From positions 62,001-126,000 of the forward strand of contig CP082844.1 of assembly GCA_019930625.1 (NCBI GenBank): a stretch of DNA of 64,000 bases, in the 5' to 3' direction. This document shows positions 9,404 to 17,489 of this stretch, one piece after another (the stretch's first letter is position 1; the number at the start of each line of letters is the position of its first letter). This DNA is from Nocardia asteroides. GTDB taxonomy: Bacteria > Actinomycetota > Actinomycetes > Mycobacteriales > Mycobacteriaceae. The notes beneath the pieces are model-generated. The model saw only the letters and a program-made list of their open reading frames with translations, was not told the origin of the DNA and ran no database searches. The position numbers and the translations under genes are program-made.

Positions 9404-9963
9404 TCGAGGAGCATTTCGCGGCTTTGCGTACCGCACTGGAGCGCACAAGTCGCTTCGCACCGAATATCCGCAGGTGGGGGCGGGAACTGGCGGAAGTACT
9501 CGACAACGGTGGCAGATTGCTCGCGTGCGGCAACGGTGGCAGCGCCGCCGAAGCCCAGCACCTGACCGGTGAGCTGGTCGGCCGCTTCCGCACCGAGCGG
9601 CGCCCGCTGTCGGCGATCGCCTTGCACGCCGACACCTCGGCGGGCACCGCGATCGTGAACGACTACGGCGCAACCGAATTGTTCGCACGTCAGGTCCGGG
9701 CGCACGGCAGGCCCGATGACGTCCTCCTCTTGCTGTCCACCAGCGGCACCAGCCAGAACGTGGTGGCCGCGGCGAAAGCGGCGCGCGACATCGGCATCAC
9801 CACGTGGGCCATGACCGGACCCGCGCCCAATCCGCTCGCGGCACTGTGCGACGACGCGGTGGCCGTGGAGGCGTCCACCACCGCGACGGTGCAGGAGGTG
9901 CATCTGGTCTTGGTGCACGCCTTGTGCGTGGCGCTCGACGACGCACTGGGGGTACCGACATGA
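9400..9963 (+). CDS. gmhA: Sedoheptulose-7-phosphate isomerase (SIS domain, GmhA-like)
   Basis: 187 residues, a single SIS domain. ACGNGGSAAEAQHLTGELVGRF and LLSTSGTSQNVVAAA match the phosphate-binding loops of GmhA and related isomerases; LHADTSAGTAIVNDYG and the C-terminal HLVLVHALC are also family features. GmhA converts sedoheptulose 7-phosphate to D-glycero-D-manno-heptose 7-phosphate, the first committed step of nucleotide-heptose synthesis. The GTG start at 9400 is supported by an AGGAGG site just upstream and overlaps the preceding stop. DiaA-like proteins share this fold, but the next gene (HldE) decides for GmhA. Confidence 0.88.
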   Translation: MIEEHFAALRTALERTSRFAPNIRRWGRELAEVLDNGGRLLACGNGGSAAEAQHLTGELVGRFRTERRPLSAIALHADTSAGTAIVNDYGATELFARQVRAHGRPDDVLLLLSTSGTSQNVVAAAKAARDIGITTWAMTGPAPNPLAALCDDAVAVEASTTATVQEVHLVLVHALCVALDDALGVPT

Positions 9964-11342
9964 AGCCGTTGGTCGTGGTCGGCGACGTCATTCTCGACGT
10001 CGACATCGAGGGTGTCGCCGACCGGCTATCCCCCGAAGCGCCCGTGCCCGTGGTGGACGTGGATCGCCAGTGGATACGTCCGGGCGGCGCCGGCTTGGCC
10101 GCCGCGCTGGCCGCCCAGTCGGTCGCCGAGGTCGCGCTGATCACCGCGACCACCGACGACCACGACGGCCACATCCTCGCGCGACTGCTCGACCTGCACG
10201 TGCAGGTCGTTCCGATGCTGCTGCGCGGCGAGACGGTACGAAAGACCCGCGTCCGCGCCTCCGGTCAGTCGCTGCTGCGACTGGACACCGGCGACGGGAC
10301 CGCGGACGGCGGTCCGGTGAGCGCCGCGGTCACCAGGACGCTGCGGGCGGCCGGGGCGATCCTCGTCGCGGACTACGGCCGGGGTGTGGCCGCGAATCCG
10401 AGCATCCGGCACCTGCTGACCGACCTGTCCCGGGCCGTGCCGGTGGTGTGGGATCCACATCCGCGCGGTCCGGCGCCCACGCCGGGTGCGTCGCTGGTCT
10501 CACCGAATCTGAGAGAGGCGCGTCAGTTCGCGCCGGGATACGTCGAACCCGACGAGTTGGCGAAGGTGCTTCGCGACGAGTGGTCCGCGGATTCGGTCGC
10601 GGTCACCACCGGATCGGGCGGGGCGGTGCTCGCCAATGGGAAGCGGCTCACCGTGGTGCCCGTGCCCGCCGAGGTGCGTATCGCCGGGCACGCCGGTTCC
10701 GACACCTGCGGCGCGGGCGACCGATTCGCCTCGGCCGCGACCGCCGCGCTCTTCGACGGGTCCACGGTGGCCGATGCGGTGTCGCGCGCCGTGGACGCGG
10801 CGGCCGAATTCGTCGCCGCGGGCGGCGCGGTCACGCTGTCCACGTGCGACAGCGCCGCTGTCACCAAGGCGAGCACCGAGGAAGCGGGCGAGTCGGCGTT
10901 CGAGGTGGCGGCGCGGATCAGGTCGCGCGGCGGCAGACTCGTCGCCACCGGCGGCTGCTTCGATCTACTGCACCCCGGCCATGTGAGCTTGCTGCGCCAG
11001 GCACGCGCCATGGGCGACGCGCTGGTGGTCTGCCTGAACTCCGATGCGTCGGTGCGGCGTCTGAAAGGGCCGCGCCGCCCGATCGTCACCGCACGCGATC
11101 GCGCCCGGCTGCTCACCGAATTGTCCTCGGTGGACGCCGTCGTCGTGTTCGACGAGTCCACACCGAGCGCGCTGCTGGACCGCCTGCGTCCCGATGTGTG
11201 GGTCAAGGGCGGCGATTACTCCGGCGCCGAGCTGCCCGAGGCCGAAGTCGTTCGCGGTTACGGCGGCGAGATCGCGCTCGTCCCCACGGTGCCCAGTTAC
11301 TCGACATCACAGCTGGTCGCCGCGGCCCAGGCCGGCGGCTGA
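9960..11342 (+). CDS. hldE: Bifunctional D-glycero-beta-D-manno-heptose 7-phosphate kinase / 1-phosphate adenylyltransferase
   Basis: 460 residues in two domains. Residues 1 to about 310 are a PfkB-type kinase: VVGDVILDVDIEG, RLSPEAPVPVV (an HldE signature) and DTCGAGDRF for phosphate binding. From about residue 325 a nucleotidyltransferase follows: ATGGCFDLLHPGHVSLL with the HxGH motif, CLNSDASVRRLKGP, and the KGGDY region. The enzyme phosphorylates heptose 7-phosphate at O-1 and, after GmhB action, adenylylates heptose 1-phosphate to ADP-heptose. It overlaps gmhA by ATGA. No separate HldD epimerase is visible in the window, so the product may remain the D,D form. The nucleotide preference (ADP rather than GDP) is inferred from the family. 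Confidence 0.9.
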   Translation: MKPLVVVGDVILDVDIEGVADRLSPEAPVPVVDVDRQWIRPGGAGLAAALAAQSVAEVALITATTDDHDGHILARLLDLHVQVVPMLLRGETVRKTRVRASGQSLLRLDTGDGTADGGPVSAAVTRTLRAAGAILVADYGRGVAANPSIRHLLTDLSRAVPVVWDPHPRGPAPTPGASLVSPNLREARQFAPGYVEPDELAKVLRDEWSADSVAVTTGSGGAVLANGKRLTVVPVPAEVRIAGHAGSDTCGAGDRFASAATAALFDGSTVADAVSRAVDAAAEFVAAGGAVTLSTCDSAAVTKASTEEAGESAFEVAARIRSRGGRLVATGGCFDLLHPGHVSLLRQARAMGDALVVCLNSDASVRRLKGPRRPIVTARDRARLLTELSSVDAVVVFDESTPSALLDRLRPDVWVKGGDYSGAELPEAEVVRGYGGEIALVPTVPSYSTSQLVAAAQAGG

Positions 11343-11362
11343 CCCGACAGCGAAGGAGCACG

Positions 11363-12052
11363 ATGCGAACCCTCGGCAATATCTTGATCACCGGCGGCGC
11401 TTCCGGGCTCGGCGCGGCCGTTACCGCCGCCGTGCGCGAGAACGGGGGCCGCCCGTACGTGATCGACCGGGTGGAGCCCGAGACGCCGGTCGACTTCGTG
11501 CGTGCCGACCTCGCCGATACCGACGCCGCCGAACAGGCTGTGCACGAGATCATCGAGCGTGCGGGCGGGCGGATCGACGGCGTGTTCACCGCCGCCGGAA
11601 CCGACGCGTGCGGCCCGCTGGACAAGGTGCCTACGAAGAAGTGGGAATACGTGGTCCAGGTCAACCTGTTCGGCACAGCCGCCGTGATCCGTGCCGCCCT
11701 TCCGGCCCTGCGGGAAAGCAAGGGAACGGTAGTCACCTGCGCTTCCACCCTGGGCATCAAAGCGGTCGGTGACGCGACCGCCTATTGCGCTTCGAAATTC
11801 GGCGTCGTCGGCTTCACCAGGGCGCTCGCCGCCGAGACGGCGGGCAGCGTCGGGGTGACGTTGCTGATCCCGGGGGGAATGCATACCGCGTTCTTCGATG
11901 ACCGCGACGAGCAGTACAAGCCGCCGCCCGACGCGAAACTCAACCAACCCCACGACGTCGCCGCCGCGGTGGTCTTCGCGCTGAGCCAGCCGCCCGGCTG
12001 CGAGGTCCGGGAGATGGTCGTGTGCGCGTCGGAAGAAGGTTCGTGGCCTTGA
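11363..12052 (+). CDS. Classical short-chain dehydrogenase/reductase
   Basis: 229 residues, a classical SDR. The NAD(P)-binding motif is ITGGASGLGAAV (TGxxxGxG) and the catalytic motif is YCASKFG (YxxxK) preceded by the serine in VVTCASTLG. GAAGSG-like core strands and GVTLLIPGGMHT are typical. A GAAGGAG site precedes the ATG by 7 bases. It sits in the heptose operon between HldE and the second GT9. A sugar keto-reduction or oxidation step is likely, perhaps on a UDP-sugar or heptose intermediate, but the substrate is not deducible. Confidence 0.8.
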   Translation: MRTLGNILITGGASGLGAAVTAAVRENGGRPYVIDRVEPETPVDFVRADLADTDAAEQAVHEIIERAGGRIDGVFTAAGTDACGPLDKVPTKKWEYVVQVNLFGTAAVIRAALPALRESKGTVVTCASTLGIKAVGDATAYCASKFGVVGFTRALAAETAGSVGVTLLIPGGMHTAFFDDRDEQYKPPPDAKLNQPHDVAAAVVFALSQPPGCEVREMVVCASEEGSWP

Positions 12053-12990
12053 CGCACTCGATTCTCGTGCTCCGCGCACTCGGGCTCGGCGATCTGCTGA
12101 CCATCGTGCCCGCCCTGCGCGGACTGAGAAATGCCTACCCGGACGGCCGGGTGGTGCTCGCCGCGCCGGAACCGCTCCGCGAGCTGGTGGGCCTCATCGA
12201 CGCGGTCGATGAACTGCTGCCGACCGCGGGACTCGGTGCGCTGCGGTGGCCGGGCCCGCCGCCGAGGCTGGCGGTCAACTTGCACGGCAGCGGGCCGGAG
12301 AGCATCCGAGATCTGCTGGCGTCACGCCCGAATACCCTGCTGACCCATCACCATCCGGATTTCCCCGAGTTGCCCGGCCTCGAGTGGCGCGAGGACATGC
12401 ACGAGGTGGAGCGCTGGTGCCGCCTGCTCGAATACGGAGGAATCGGCGCCGATCCCACCGCGCTGCTGCTGCCCGCCCCACCGGAGCCCGCCGAGTCGAA
12501 CGTGGTCGTGATCCATCCGGGCGCGGCTTATCCCGCGCGCCGCTGGCCATCCGAACGTTTCGCGCGCGTGGCTCGGGAACTCAGCGGCAACGGCCACCGA
12601 GTGGTGATCACCGGGACAGCCGGGGAGATGCGATTGGCGAACGCGGTCGCCGAGAAAGCGGGGTTGCCGCCCTCAGCGGTGTACGCGGGACGCACCGCCC
12701 TGGCCGATCTCGCCGCGCTGGTGGCCCACGCGGCCCTGGTCGTGTGCGGCGACACCGGCGTAGGGCATCTCGCCACCGCCTTCGGCACACCGTCGGTACT
12801 GCTGTTCGGCCCCACGCCTCCGCACCGGTGGGGACCGCCCGCGGCCGCGAGACACCACGTGACGCTGTGGGCGGGGGAAGCCGGCGATCCGAATACCGAC
12901 CATCCGCATCCCGGACTGCTCATGGTGCGACCGGAACAGGTGCTGACGGCCGCGACCGGGTTGCTCGCAGAGCGGGTGCGCCATGGGTAG
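12049..12990 (+). CDS. Second family 9 glycosyltransferase (heptosyltransferase-like)
   Basis: About 313 residues. ILVLRALGLGDLLTIVPALRGL is the GT9 opening, and VVIHPGAAYPARRWPSERFA plus VCGDTGVGHLATAFGTPSVLLFGP form the ADP-heptose donor site. The start is uncertain: a TTG at 12049 gives a TTGA overlap with the preceding stop in keeping with the other junctions, while in-frame GTGs at 12043 and 12022 are alternatives; GGAAGAAGG at 12031-12039 could serve either. It overlaps the next gene by 8 bases. It likely adds a second heptose or related sugar to the same acceptor as the first GT9. Confidence 0.85.
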   Translation: MTHSILVLRALGLGDLLTIVPALRGLRNAYPDGRVVLAAPEPLRELVGLIDAVDELLPTAGLGALRWPGPPPRLAVNLHGSGPESIRDLLASRPNTLLTHHHPDFPELPGLEWREDMHEVERWCRLLEYGGIGADPTALLLPAPPEPAESNVVVIHPGAAYPARRWPSERFARVARELSGNGHRVVITGTAGEMRLANAVAEKAGLPPSAVYAGRTALADLAALVAHAALVVCGDTGVGHLATAFGTPSVLLFGPTPPHRWGPPAAARHHVTLWAGEAGDPNTDHPHPGLLMVRPEQVLTAATGLLAERVRHG

Positions 12991-14299
12991 TCGCGTCGGC
13001 GTGGTGGGCGCCGGTTATGTGGGGCTCACCAGTGCCGCGTGCCTCGCCCACTTGGGACATCACGTGGTCTGTGTCGACAATGACGAGTCGAAGGTAGCGG
13101 CTCTTCGCGCGGGTACGGTCGCGATCGTCGAGCCCGGCTTGCCGGAGCTGGTGCGCGAGGGGCTCTCGGAGAACCGGCTCTTCTTCACGTCCGACCCAGC
13201 GTCGCTGCACGAATGCGAAGTGGTCCTGTTGTGCCTTCCCACGCCCATGGGCGCCGGCGGCACGGCCGACCTGGGCGTACTCGAGGACGCGCTCGAAACG
13301 TTGTCCACCGTCCTGCCGCCGGATTGCGTGCTCGTGTCCAAGTCCACCGTGCCGGTGGGCACGGCGGCGCGCATTCCCGCGCTGTCCGGCCTCGCGAGCA
13401 CGGCAGTCGTCAGCAACCCCGAATTCCTCCGGGAGGGCCACGCGGTGCAGGACTTCCTGCGTCCCGACCGCATTGTGATCGGTGCGGCCGAGCAGGACCG
13501 GGAGTCGGCCGACCGTGTCGCTGCGCTCTACGCGGGCACGGGCGCGCCGGTGCTGCGATCGGATTCGGCCAGCGCGGAACTCGCCAAGTACGCCAGCAAC
13601 GCGGTCCTCGCGGTCAAACTCTCGTTCGTGAACACGCTCGCCGAACTGTGTGAACGGGTCGGAGCCGATATCACGAAAGTCACCGACGCGATGGGAATGG
13701 ACGATCGGATCGGCCCGGACTTCTTGGCGCCCGGCCCCGGCTGGGGCGGCTCGTGCCTGCCCAAGGACACGCGCGCGCTCTTGCGAGCCGCGGAGACTTC
13801 GGGCGTCGACTTCGCGATCGTCCGTGATGCCCTGCGCGCCAACGACCATCAGCACGCGATGGTGATGCGCAAGATCCGTCGCGCGGCCACCGGTGCGGTC
13901 GACGGCTCACTGGCGGGCACGCGCATCGGCGTACTCGGCCTCGCGTTCAAAGCCGGGACGGGCGACCTGCGCGACTCCCCCGCCGTCGCGGTCACGCGGC
14001 AACTGGCCCATCACGACGCCACGGTCACCGCATACGACCCGTGCGTCCCGGACTCGAGCGCCCGCGACCTGCGCGGCATCCGCGTGGTGGACGACCCGTA
14101 TCTGGTGGCGAAGGACGCGGGCGCGATCGTCATCCTCACCGAATGGCCCGAGTTCCGTTCCCTCGACTGGTCGAGACTCGCGACCGACGTCGACCGGGCT
14201 GTCATCGTGGACACCAGGAATCTGCTCGATGAGCAACTGCTGAGCGGCACCGGATTCACCTTGCTGGGCAACGGTACTGTCGGCTCCTTCAGTGGCTGA
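12983..14299 (+). CDS. UDP-glucose 6-dehydrogenase
   Basis: 438 residues, the usual length. VGVVGAGYVGLTSAACLAHLG is the N-terminal Rossmann motif; the catalytic cysteine is in GPGWGGSCLPKDT; LGLAFKAGTGDLRDSPA opens the C-terminal domain. The enzyme oxidises UDP-glucose to UDP-glucuronate with two NAD. It is the last gene of the operon and would feed the UXS-like decarboxylase at 4171. The GDP-mannose dehydrogenase branch shares these motifs, but the UXS partner favours UDP-glucose. The start overlaps the end of the GT9 gene by 8 bases. Confidence 0.88.
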   Translation: MGSRVGVVGAGYVGLTSAACLAHLGHHVVCVDNDESKVAALRAGTVAIVEPGLPELVREGLSENRLFFTSDPASLHECEVVLLCLPTPMGAGGTADLGVLEDALETLSTVLPPDCVLVSKSTVPVGTAARIPALSGLASTAVVSNPEFLREGHAVQDFLRPDRIVIGAAEQDRESADRVAALYAGTGAPVLRSDSASAELAKYASNAVLAVKLSFVNTLAELCERVGADITKVTDAMGMDDRIGPDFLAPGPGWGGSCLPKDTRALLRAAETSGVDFAIVRDALRANDHQHAMVMRKIRRAATGAVDGSLAGTRIGVLGLAFKAGTGDLRDSPAVAVTRQLAHHDATVTAYDPCVPDSSARDLRGIRVVDDPYLVAKDAGAIVILTEWPEFRSLDWSRLATDVDRAVIVDTRNLLDEQLLSGTGFTLLGNGTVGSFSG

Positions 14300-14394
14300 C
14301 GGAGCTGTCGCTGCCGAACGATCCGCGGTTCGTCTCGCGCATGATCGCGATCATCGAAACCAACGTCCACACGACCGAGAAGTGAATCGGTCGC
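14300..14394 (+). other. Spacer after the glycan operon with a possible C-terminal gene remnant
   Basis: In one plus-strand frame this stretch reads as the tail of a protein (LTELSLPNDPRFVSR followed by about 15 residues) ending in a TGA near 14385, with no start of its own. I do not recognise it. It may be a chance frame or the 3' scar of a deleted gene at the border between the glycan locus and the accessory region. Confidence 0.2.
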
Positions 14395-14634
14395 TCACGG
14401 GCTCCAGCTGAGACAGAGCCAGTTCTGTTCGCTGCTCGAGTCGGCGTAGTGCTCAGTGACAGCACGCGACCGCTGCGGATCGTCACGTCGGATCGCGAGA
14501 CTGCGCAGTCCAGCGGCGGCACTCTCGAACGGACTTCCACCCGGTTCGAATCCTTTCTCGGTCGGGGACGCTCTTATGGTTGTGACACTCGAATCGAGAC
14601 GAGCGACCGCGATCGACGCCTGCGTGGTCCCCAT
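14395..14634 (-). CDS. Hypothetical small protein, 79 residues
   Basis: A complete frame from an ATG at 14634 to a TGA at 14397-14395, divergent from the sigma factor gene with 48 bases between the starts. The product is polar, begins MGTTQASIAVARL and ends in EQNWLCLSWSP. No domain, signal peptide or membrane segment is apparent and I do not recognise a family. It fills most of an otherwise empty stretch. The ribosome site is weak, so this could be a non-coding frame. Confidence 0.3.
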   Translation of the reverse strand: MGTTQASIAVARLDSSVTTIRASPTEKGFEPGGSPFESAAAGLRSLAIRRDDPQRSRAVTEHYADSSSEQNWLCLSWSP

Positions 14635-14682
14635 ATCGCACCATCGCAAGCCCCGCGTCGGACCATCGAGGAGGTGGGTGGA

Positions 14683-15222
14683 GTGGATCGTGGATGGGCC
14701 GGTGAACAGCTGGTAGAAGCGGCCCAGCATGGCGACCGGGAGGCGATCTCCGCGATCATCGATGGGGCACATCCACACGTGCGGCGCTTCGCACAGCACT
14801 TGTGCGCGTCCTCCGCCGACGCCGAAGACGCCGCGCAAGAGGCCTTGATCATCCTGTATCGCAAGATCGGGACCCTGCGCGCCGCGACCGCCATCGCGTC
14901 GTGGATGTTCCGCATCGTCCGCAACGAATGCCTGCGCCGCACCCGATACCTGCTCGACCGCGGACCGCAGTTCGGTCCCGCCGTGCCCGACGCTGTCGCC
15001 TCCGCCGAGGACGAAGTCCTGCGCCGGTTCGACACCGACCAGCTCACCCAGGCGATCATCGCGTTGCCCGATCTCCAGCGCAGAGTCCTGATCATGCGCG
15101 ATGTGCTCGGTTACCCCGGCCGCGCGACTGCCGACGCGCTCGGCCTCAGCACAGCGGCGATGAAATCGCAGCTGCACCGCGCACGCGCCACGATCCGCCA
15201 CGGCCTCAACCCCGATCCCTAG
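14683..15222 (+). CDS. ECF-type RNA polymerase sigma factor
   Basis: 179 residues. Region 2 includes DAEDAAQEALIILYRKIGTL and ASWMFRIVRNECLRR; region 4 includes LPDLQRRVLIMRDVLGYPG and the helix-turn-helix ADALGLSTAAMKSQLHRAR. The GTG at 14683 was chosen because GAGGAGG lies 8 bases upstream; the open frame reaches much further upstream but without homology. No anti-sigma gene is adjacent; instead a redoxin gene follows after 76 bases, suggesting an oxidative or thiol stress role or simple co-transcription. Confidence 0.85.
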   Translation: MDRGWAGEQLVEAAQHGDREAISAIIDGAHPHVRRFAQHLCASSADAEDAAQEALIILYRKIGTLRAATAIASWMFRIVRNECLRRTRYLLDRGPQFGPAVPDAVASAEDEVLRRFDTDQLTQAIIALPDLQRRVLIMRDVLGYPGRATADALGLSTAAMKSQLHRARATIRHGLNPDP

Positions 15223-15298
15223 CCCGCCACGGGACAACGACTTTCGGCCGTCAATCGCGCCATCGCTACCACCCGTACAAATCGAAGGAAACTTCACC

Positions 15299-15772
15299 AT
15301 GCTTGCAACCGGATTTCCCGCGCCCGCAATGGAATTCGAAGACACCACCGGGCAGACTCGGCGTCTGTCCGACTACCGCGGTGAGCACAGCGCACTGCTG
15401 TATTTCATGCGCTCGACGTCATGCCCGATCTGCAACCGGCACGTGCGCGATCTCGTCGCACATCGAGACGAGTTCGACTCCAAAAACATTCGTGTCCTCA
15501 TAGCGGTCCCCGAGGACCGCACCGCAGGCCTGGCCTGGCAAACCGAAAACGGCATCCCCTTCCCCGTCCTGGCCAGCTCGGCGGGCACCCCTCACGAATC
15601 AATCGGCCTGACCCGCAACTTCTTCGGCGCGATGCAGCAGTCCGGCACCATCCTCATCGACTCCGACGGCATCATCCGCCACACCCACAGCGCCACCCTT
15701 CCTACCAACAGCTACGACAGGAAGGGCATCCTCGCGGCCGTCGATTCCCTGGGCAGCCGTACAGGTTTGTGA
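15299..15772 (+). CDS. Redoxin/AhpC-TSA family thiol peroxidase-like protein
   Basis: 157 residues with a thioredoxin fold. GFPAPAMEFEDTTGQTRRLSDYRG is the typical opening, and the peroxidatic or redox cysteines are in STSCPICNRHV (CPxC). GTILIDSDGIIRHTHSA is the conserved C-terminal strand. A GAAGGA site precedes the ATG. It probably reduces peroxides or disulfides in the cytoplasm. It follows the ECF sigma gene and may be its target or partner. The frame directly after its stop codon continues into a toxin-like fragment (see 15773). Confidence 0.85.
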   Translation: MLATGFPAPAMEFEDTTGQTRRLSDYRGEHSALLYFMRSTSCPICNRHVRDLVAHRDEFDSKNIRVLIAVPEDRTAGLAWQTENGIPFPVLASSAGTPHESIGLTRNFFGAMQQSGTILIDSDGIIRHTHSATLPTNSYDRKGILAAVDSLGSRTGL

Positions 15773-16063
15773 CGCTTCGGTTCCATCGAGGTCCACGTCC
15801 ACTGCGGCCGATCTGAGATCGCAGAACACTTGAAGAAGGTTGCCGCGGGAACAGGAGAGATACTCAGAGCGGACCCCGCCCCCGGCCAAGTTGTAACCGT
15901 CGAAGAATATGGACAACGTGAACAATTTCTTTACCACGAGGTCTATTCCGATGGAAAATATGTGCACGATCCCAGACACAGCCCAAACCCAATCCCCATC
16001 GAGCAATGGCGGAAGACTATTATGGGAGATAATCTCGGTGCTACGGTCAAGAAGGTAGGGTAA
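15773..16063 (+). pseudogene. 5'-truncated papain-fold-like polymorphic toxin tip
   Basis: An open frame of 96 codons with no proper start. It follows the redoxin stop in the same frame; the only start-like codon is a TTG at 15830. The product has a cysteine in VHVHCGRSEIAEHL, then YHEVYSDGKYVHDPRHSPN with a histidine and an Asp-Pro. This C...H...D arrangement resembles papain-fold (Tox-PL type) C-terminal domains of contact-dependent or secreted toxins. The base composition is less GC-rich than its neighbours. The next gene overlaps it by one base (TAATG), as toxin-immunity pairs often do. I infer a remnant of a larger toxin's C-terminal tip; family assignment is from motif memory. Confidence 0.5.
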
Positions 16064-16449
16064 TGAATTCTGGCGACTTCATCGCCCGATTGAAGCGGTA
16101 CGGAGACCTGGAGTGGTACCGCCATGCAGGCGGCACCGGCGATGACGGCACTCCCACTCCACCACTAGTTGTCTGGCGCTTTCCCGAACCTCAACCAGCT
16201 GGCCTTGCCGAACTCTTGCACGAAGCCGCTGTCGCCGATAATCGAGAGATCGACTGGTTGTTCGACACTACCCGACGGAACTGGATACTCGTACCTACAC
16301 GAGTAATGGCCGAAAAAGAACGCCACGGGCTGGCAACCGAAGCGCAAGCCGCAAACCTATTGGTGAGAACGGATCTAGATTTCTGCCGACGTTCGGTACG
16401 CGATTTCGAAAGAATACTCGCAGTTCTGGACCAATATTCCGGTAACTGA
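16063..16449 (+). CDS. Probable immunity protein for the adjacent toxin tip
   Basis: 128 residues with no recognised domain. It is overall acidic and soluble, with WYRHAGGTGDDGTPTPPLVVWRF near the N terminus and a helical C terminus. The ATG shares one base with the stop of the toxin-like frame. Small acidic proteins in this position commonly neutralise the toxin by binding it. No signal peptide is visible, so it would act in the cytoplasm. The function is inferred only from position. Confidence 0.45.
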   Translation: MNSGDFIARLKRYGDLEWYRHAGGTGDDGTPTPPLVVWRFPEPQPAGLAELLHEAAVADNREIDWLFDTTRRNWILVPTRVMAEKERHGLATEAQAANLLVRTDLDFCRRSVRDFERILAVLDQYSGN

Positions 16450-16487
16450 CTCGTCGAGTTCGCGCCATCGATATCCGTGAGCAGACT

Positions 16488-16568
16488 ATGCCAAGTGATA
16501 ACGGTTTCGACATTGACGAACCTTTGGACTTCTTCGGTCCGCCGTTCGATGCCGATCCAGGACTGTGA
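16488..16568 (+). CDS. Possible 26-residue acidic peptide
   Basis: A short frame beginning MPSDNGFDIDEPL and ending in DADPGL with a TGA at 16566. It is very acidic and rich in Phe and Pro. It has no clear ribosome site and could be a remnant of the toxin-immunity locus rather than a gene. Confidence 0.2.
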   Translation: MPSDNGFDIDEPLDFFGPPFDADPGL

Positions 16569-16592
16569 CATCGCGAGCATACGGACGGAGGA

Positions 16593-17489
16593 TCACGAGA
16601 CCGCCCGCCACACCACCGCTCTATCGTCCGCTCGCAACGACAGGAGGCGATGTTGCAGTTCTTCGGCCGCCTCGGGCTTGGTCGGCGCGAGCCGGATGTA
16701 GGCGCCGAGGGAGTGCAGTTCGGTGATGTCGCGCAGCAAGGTCCATCCGGGCCAGTCGAGAAGGTCGTAGCCGTAGGCCGCGGCGAAGCGTGCCCGCTCG
16801 TGTTGTGGTTGGTGGAAGTGGTCGGGCAATCCGTTCACCAGGTCGAGTTCGCGTGGCCCGATGCTGCATTGGTCCCAGTCGATCAGCACCCACTGCCTGT
16901 GATCGCAGACGGCGTTCTCGCTCTGGATATCGACATGCACCAGGCCCTCCCCAAGTGGGAATTCGGTCTGGGTGAACTGGCCGACCAGCGCCTCGGCGCG
17001 GGCGCGCAGCCACGCGCGGTCAGAGTCGGTGAGTGCGGGTGTCGTCCGCTCGTCATCGAGGGCTAGGGCTTCGAACAGCCGTCGCAGCGGCTGGTATCGC
17101 GGCACGGGGAACGGCGGCCGCGCCACCGAGTGCAGCCGCCGTACGAGTGTGCCGAGGTCGGCCGGGCTTGGCCGATCTAGCGAGGGGCGGTAGGGCCAGA
17201 ACGCAGCGATCGCGCCGTTGGCGGTGACTGGCTGGGTCCCGGACGCTGGAGTGAGCGCGATGGGTTGGACTTCGGCTGCCAGCCACCGTGTGACGGCGAC
17301 GGCGATGTGAGCGCGCTCGCGGCGGTATGCGGTGCCGGGTGCCAGGCGCACGACGAGATCAGCGTGCGGCAGCAACCACACTGCGTTCGACCGATGATGC
17401 AGCAGTTGCGCGTCGCGGTCGTCGACGCCGAACGCTTGGCACGCGGCGCGCACGTCCGTGCGACCGGGAAGCTGGCTCTCGGTAGTCAT
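16593..17489 (-). CDS. APH-family phosphotransferase (kinase-like)
   Basis: 298 residues. GEGLVHVDIQSENAV carries the Brenner motif HxDxxxxN and VLIDWDQCSIGPRELDL the metal-binding aspartate, both diagnostic of the aminoglycoside phosphotransferase/choline kinase superfamily. FWPYRPSLDRPSPADLGTLVRRLH is the hinge and helix region. The substrate is unknown; most members in actinomycetes phosphorylate small molecules other than antibiotics. The start overlaps the stop of the upstream oxidoreductase-like gene by 4 bases, so the two are one unit. A related phosphotransferase lies at 19519 on the other strand. Confidence 0.8.
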   Translation of the reverse strand: MTTESQLPGRTDVRAACQAFGVDDRDAQLLHHRSNAVWLLPHADLVVRLAPGTAYRRERAHIAVAVTRWLAAEVQPIALTPASGTQPVTANGAIAAFWPYRPSLDRPSPADLGTLVRRLHSVARPPFPVPRYQPLRRLFEALALDDERTTPALTDSDRAWLRARAEALVGQFTQTEFPLGEGLVHVDIQSENAVCDHRQWVLIDWDQCSIGPRELDLVNGLPDHFHQPQHERARFAAAYGYDLLDWPGWTLLRDITELHSLGAYIRLAPTKPEAAEELQHRLLSLRADDRAVVWRAVS

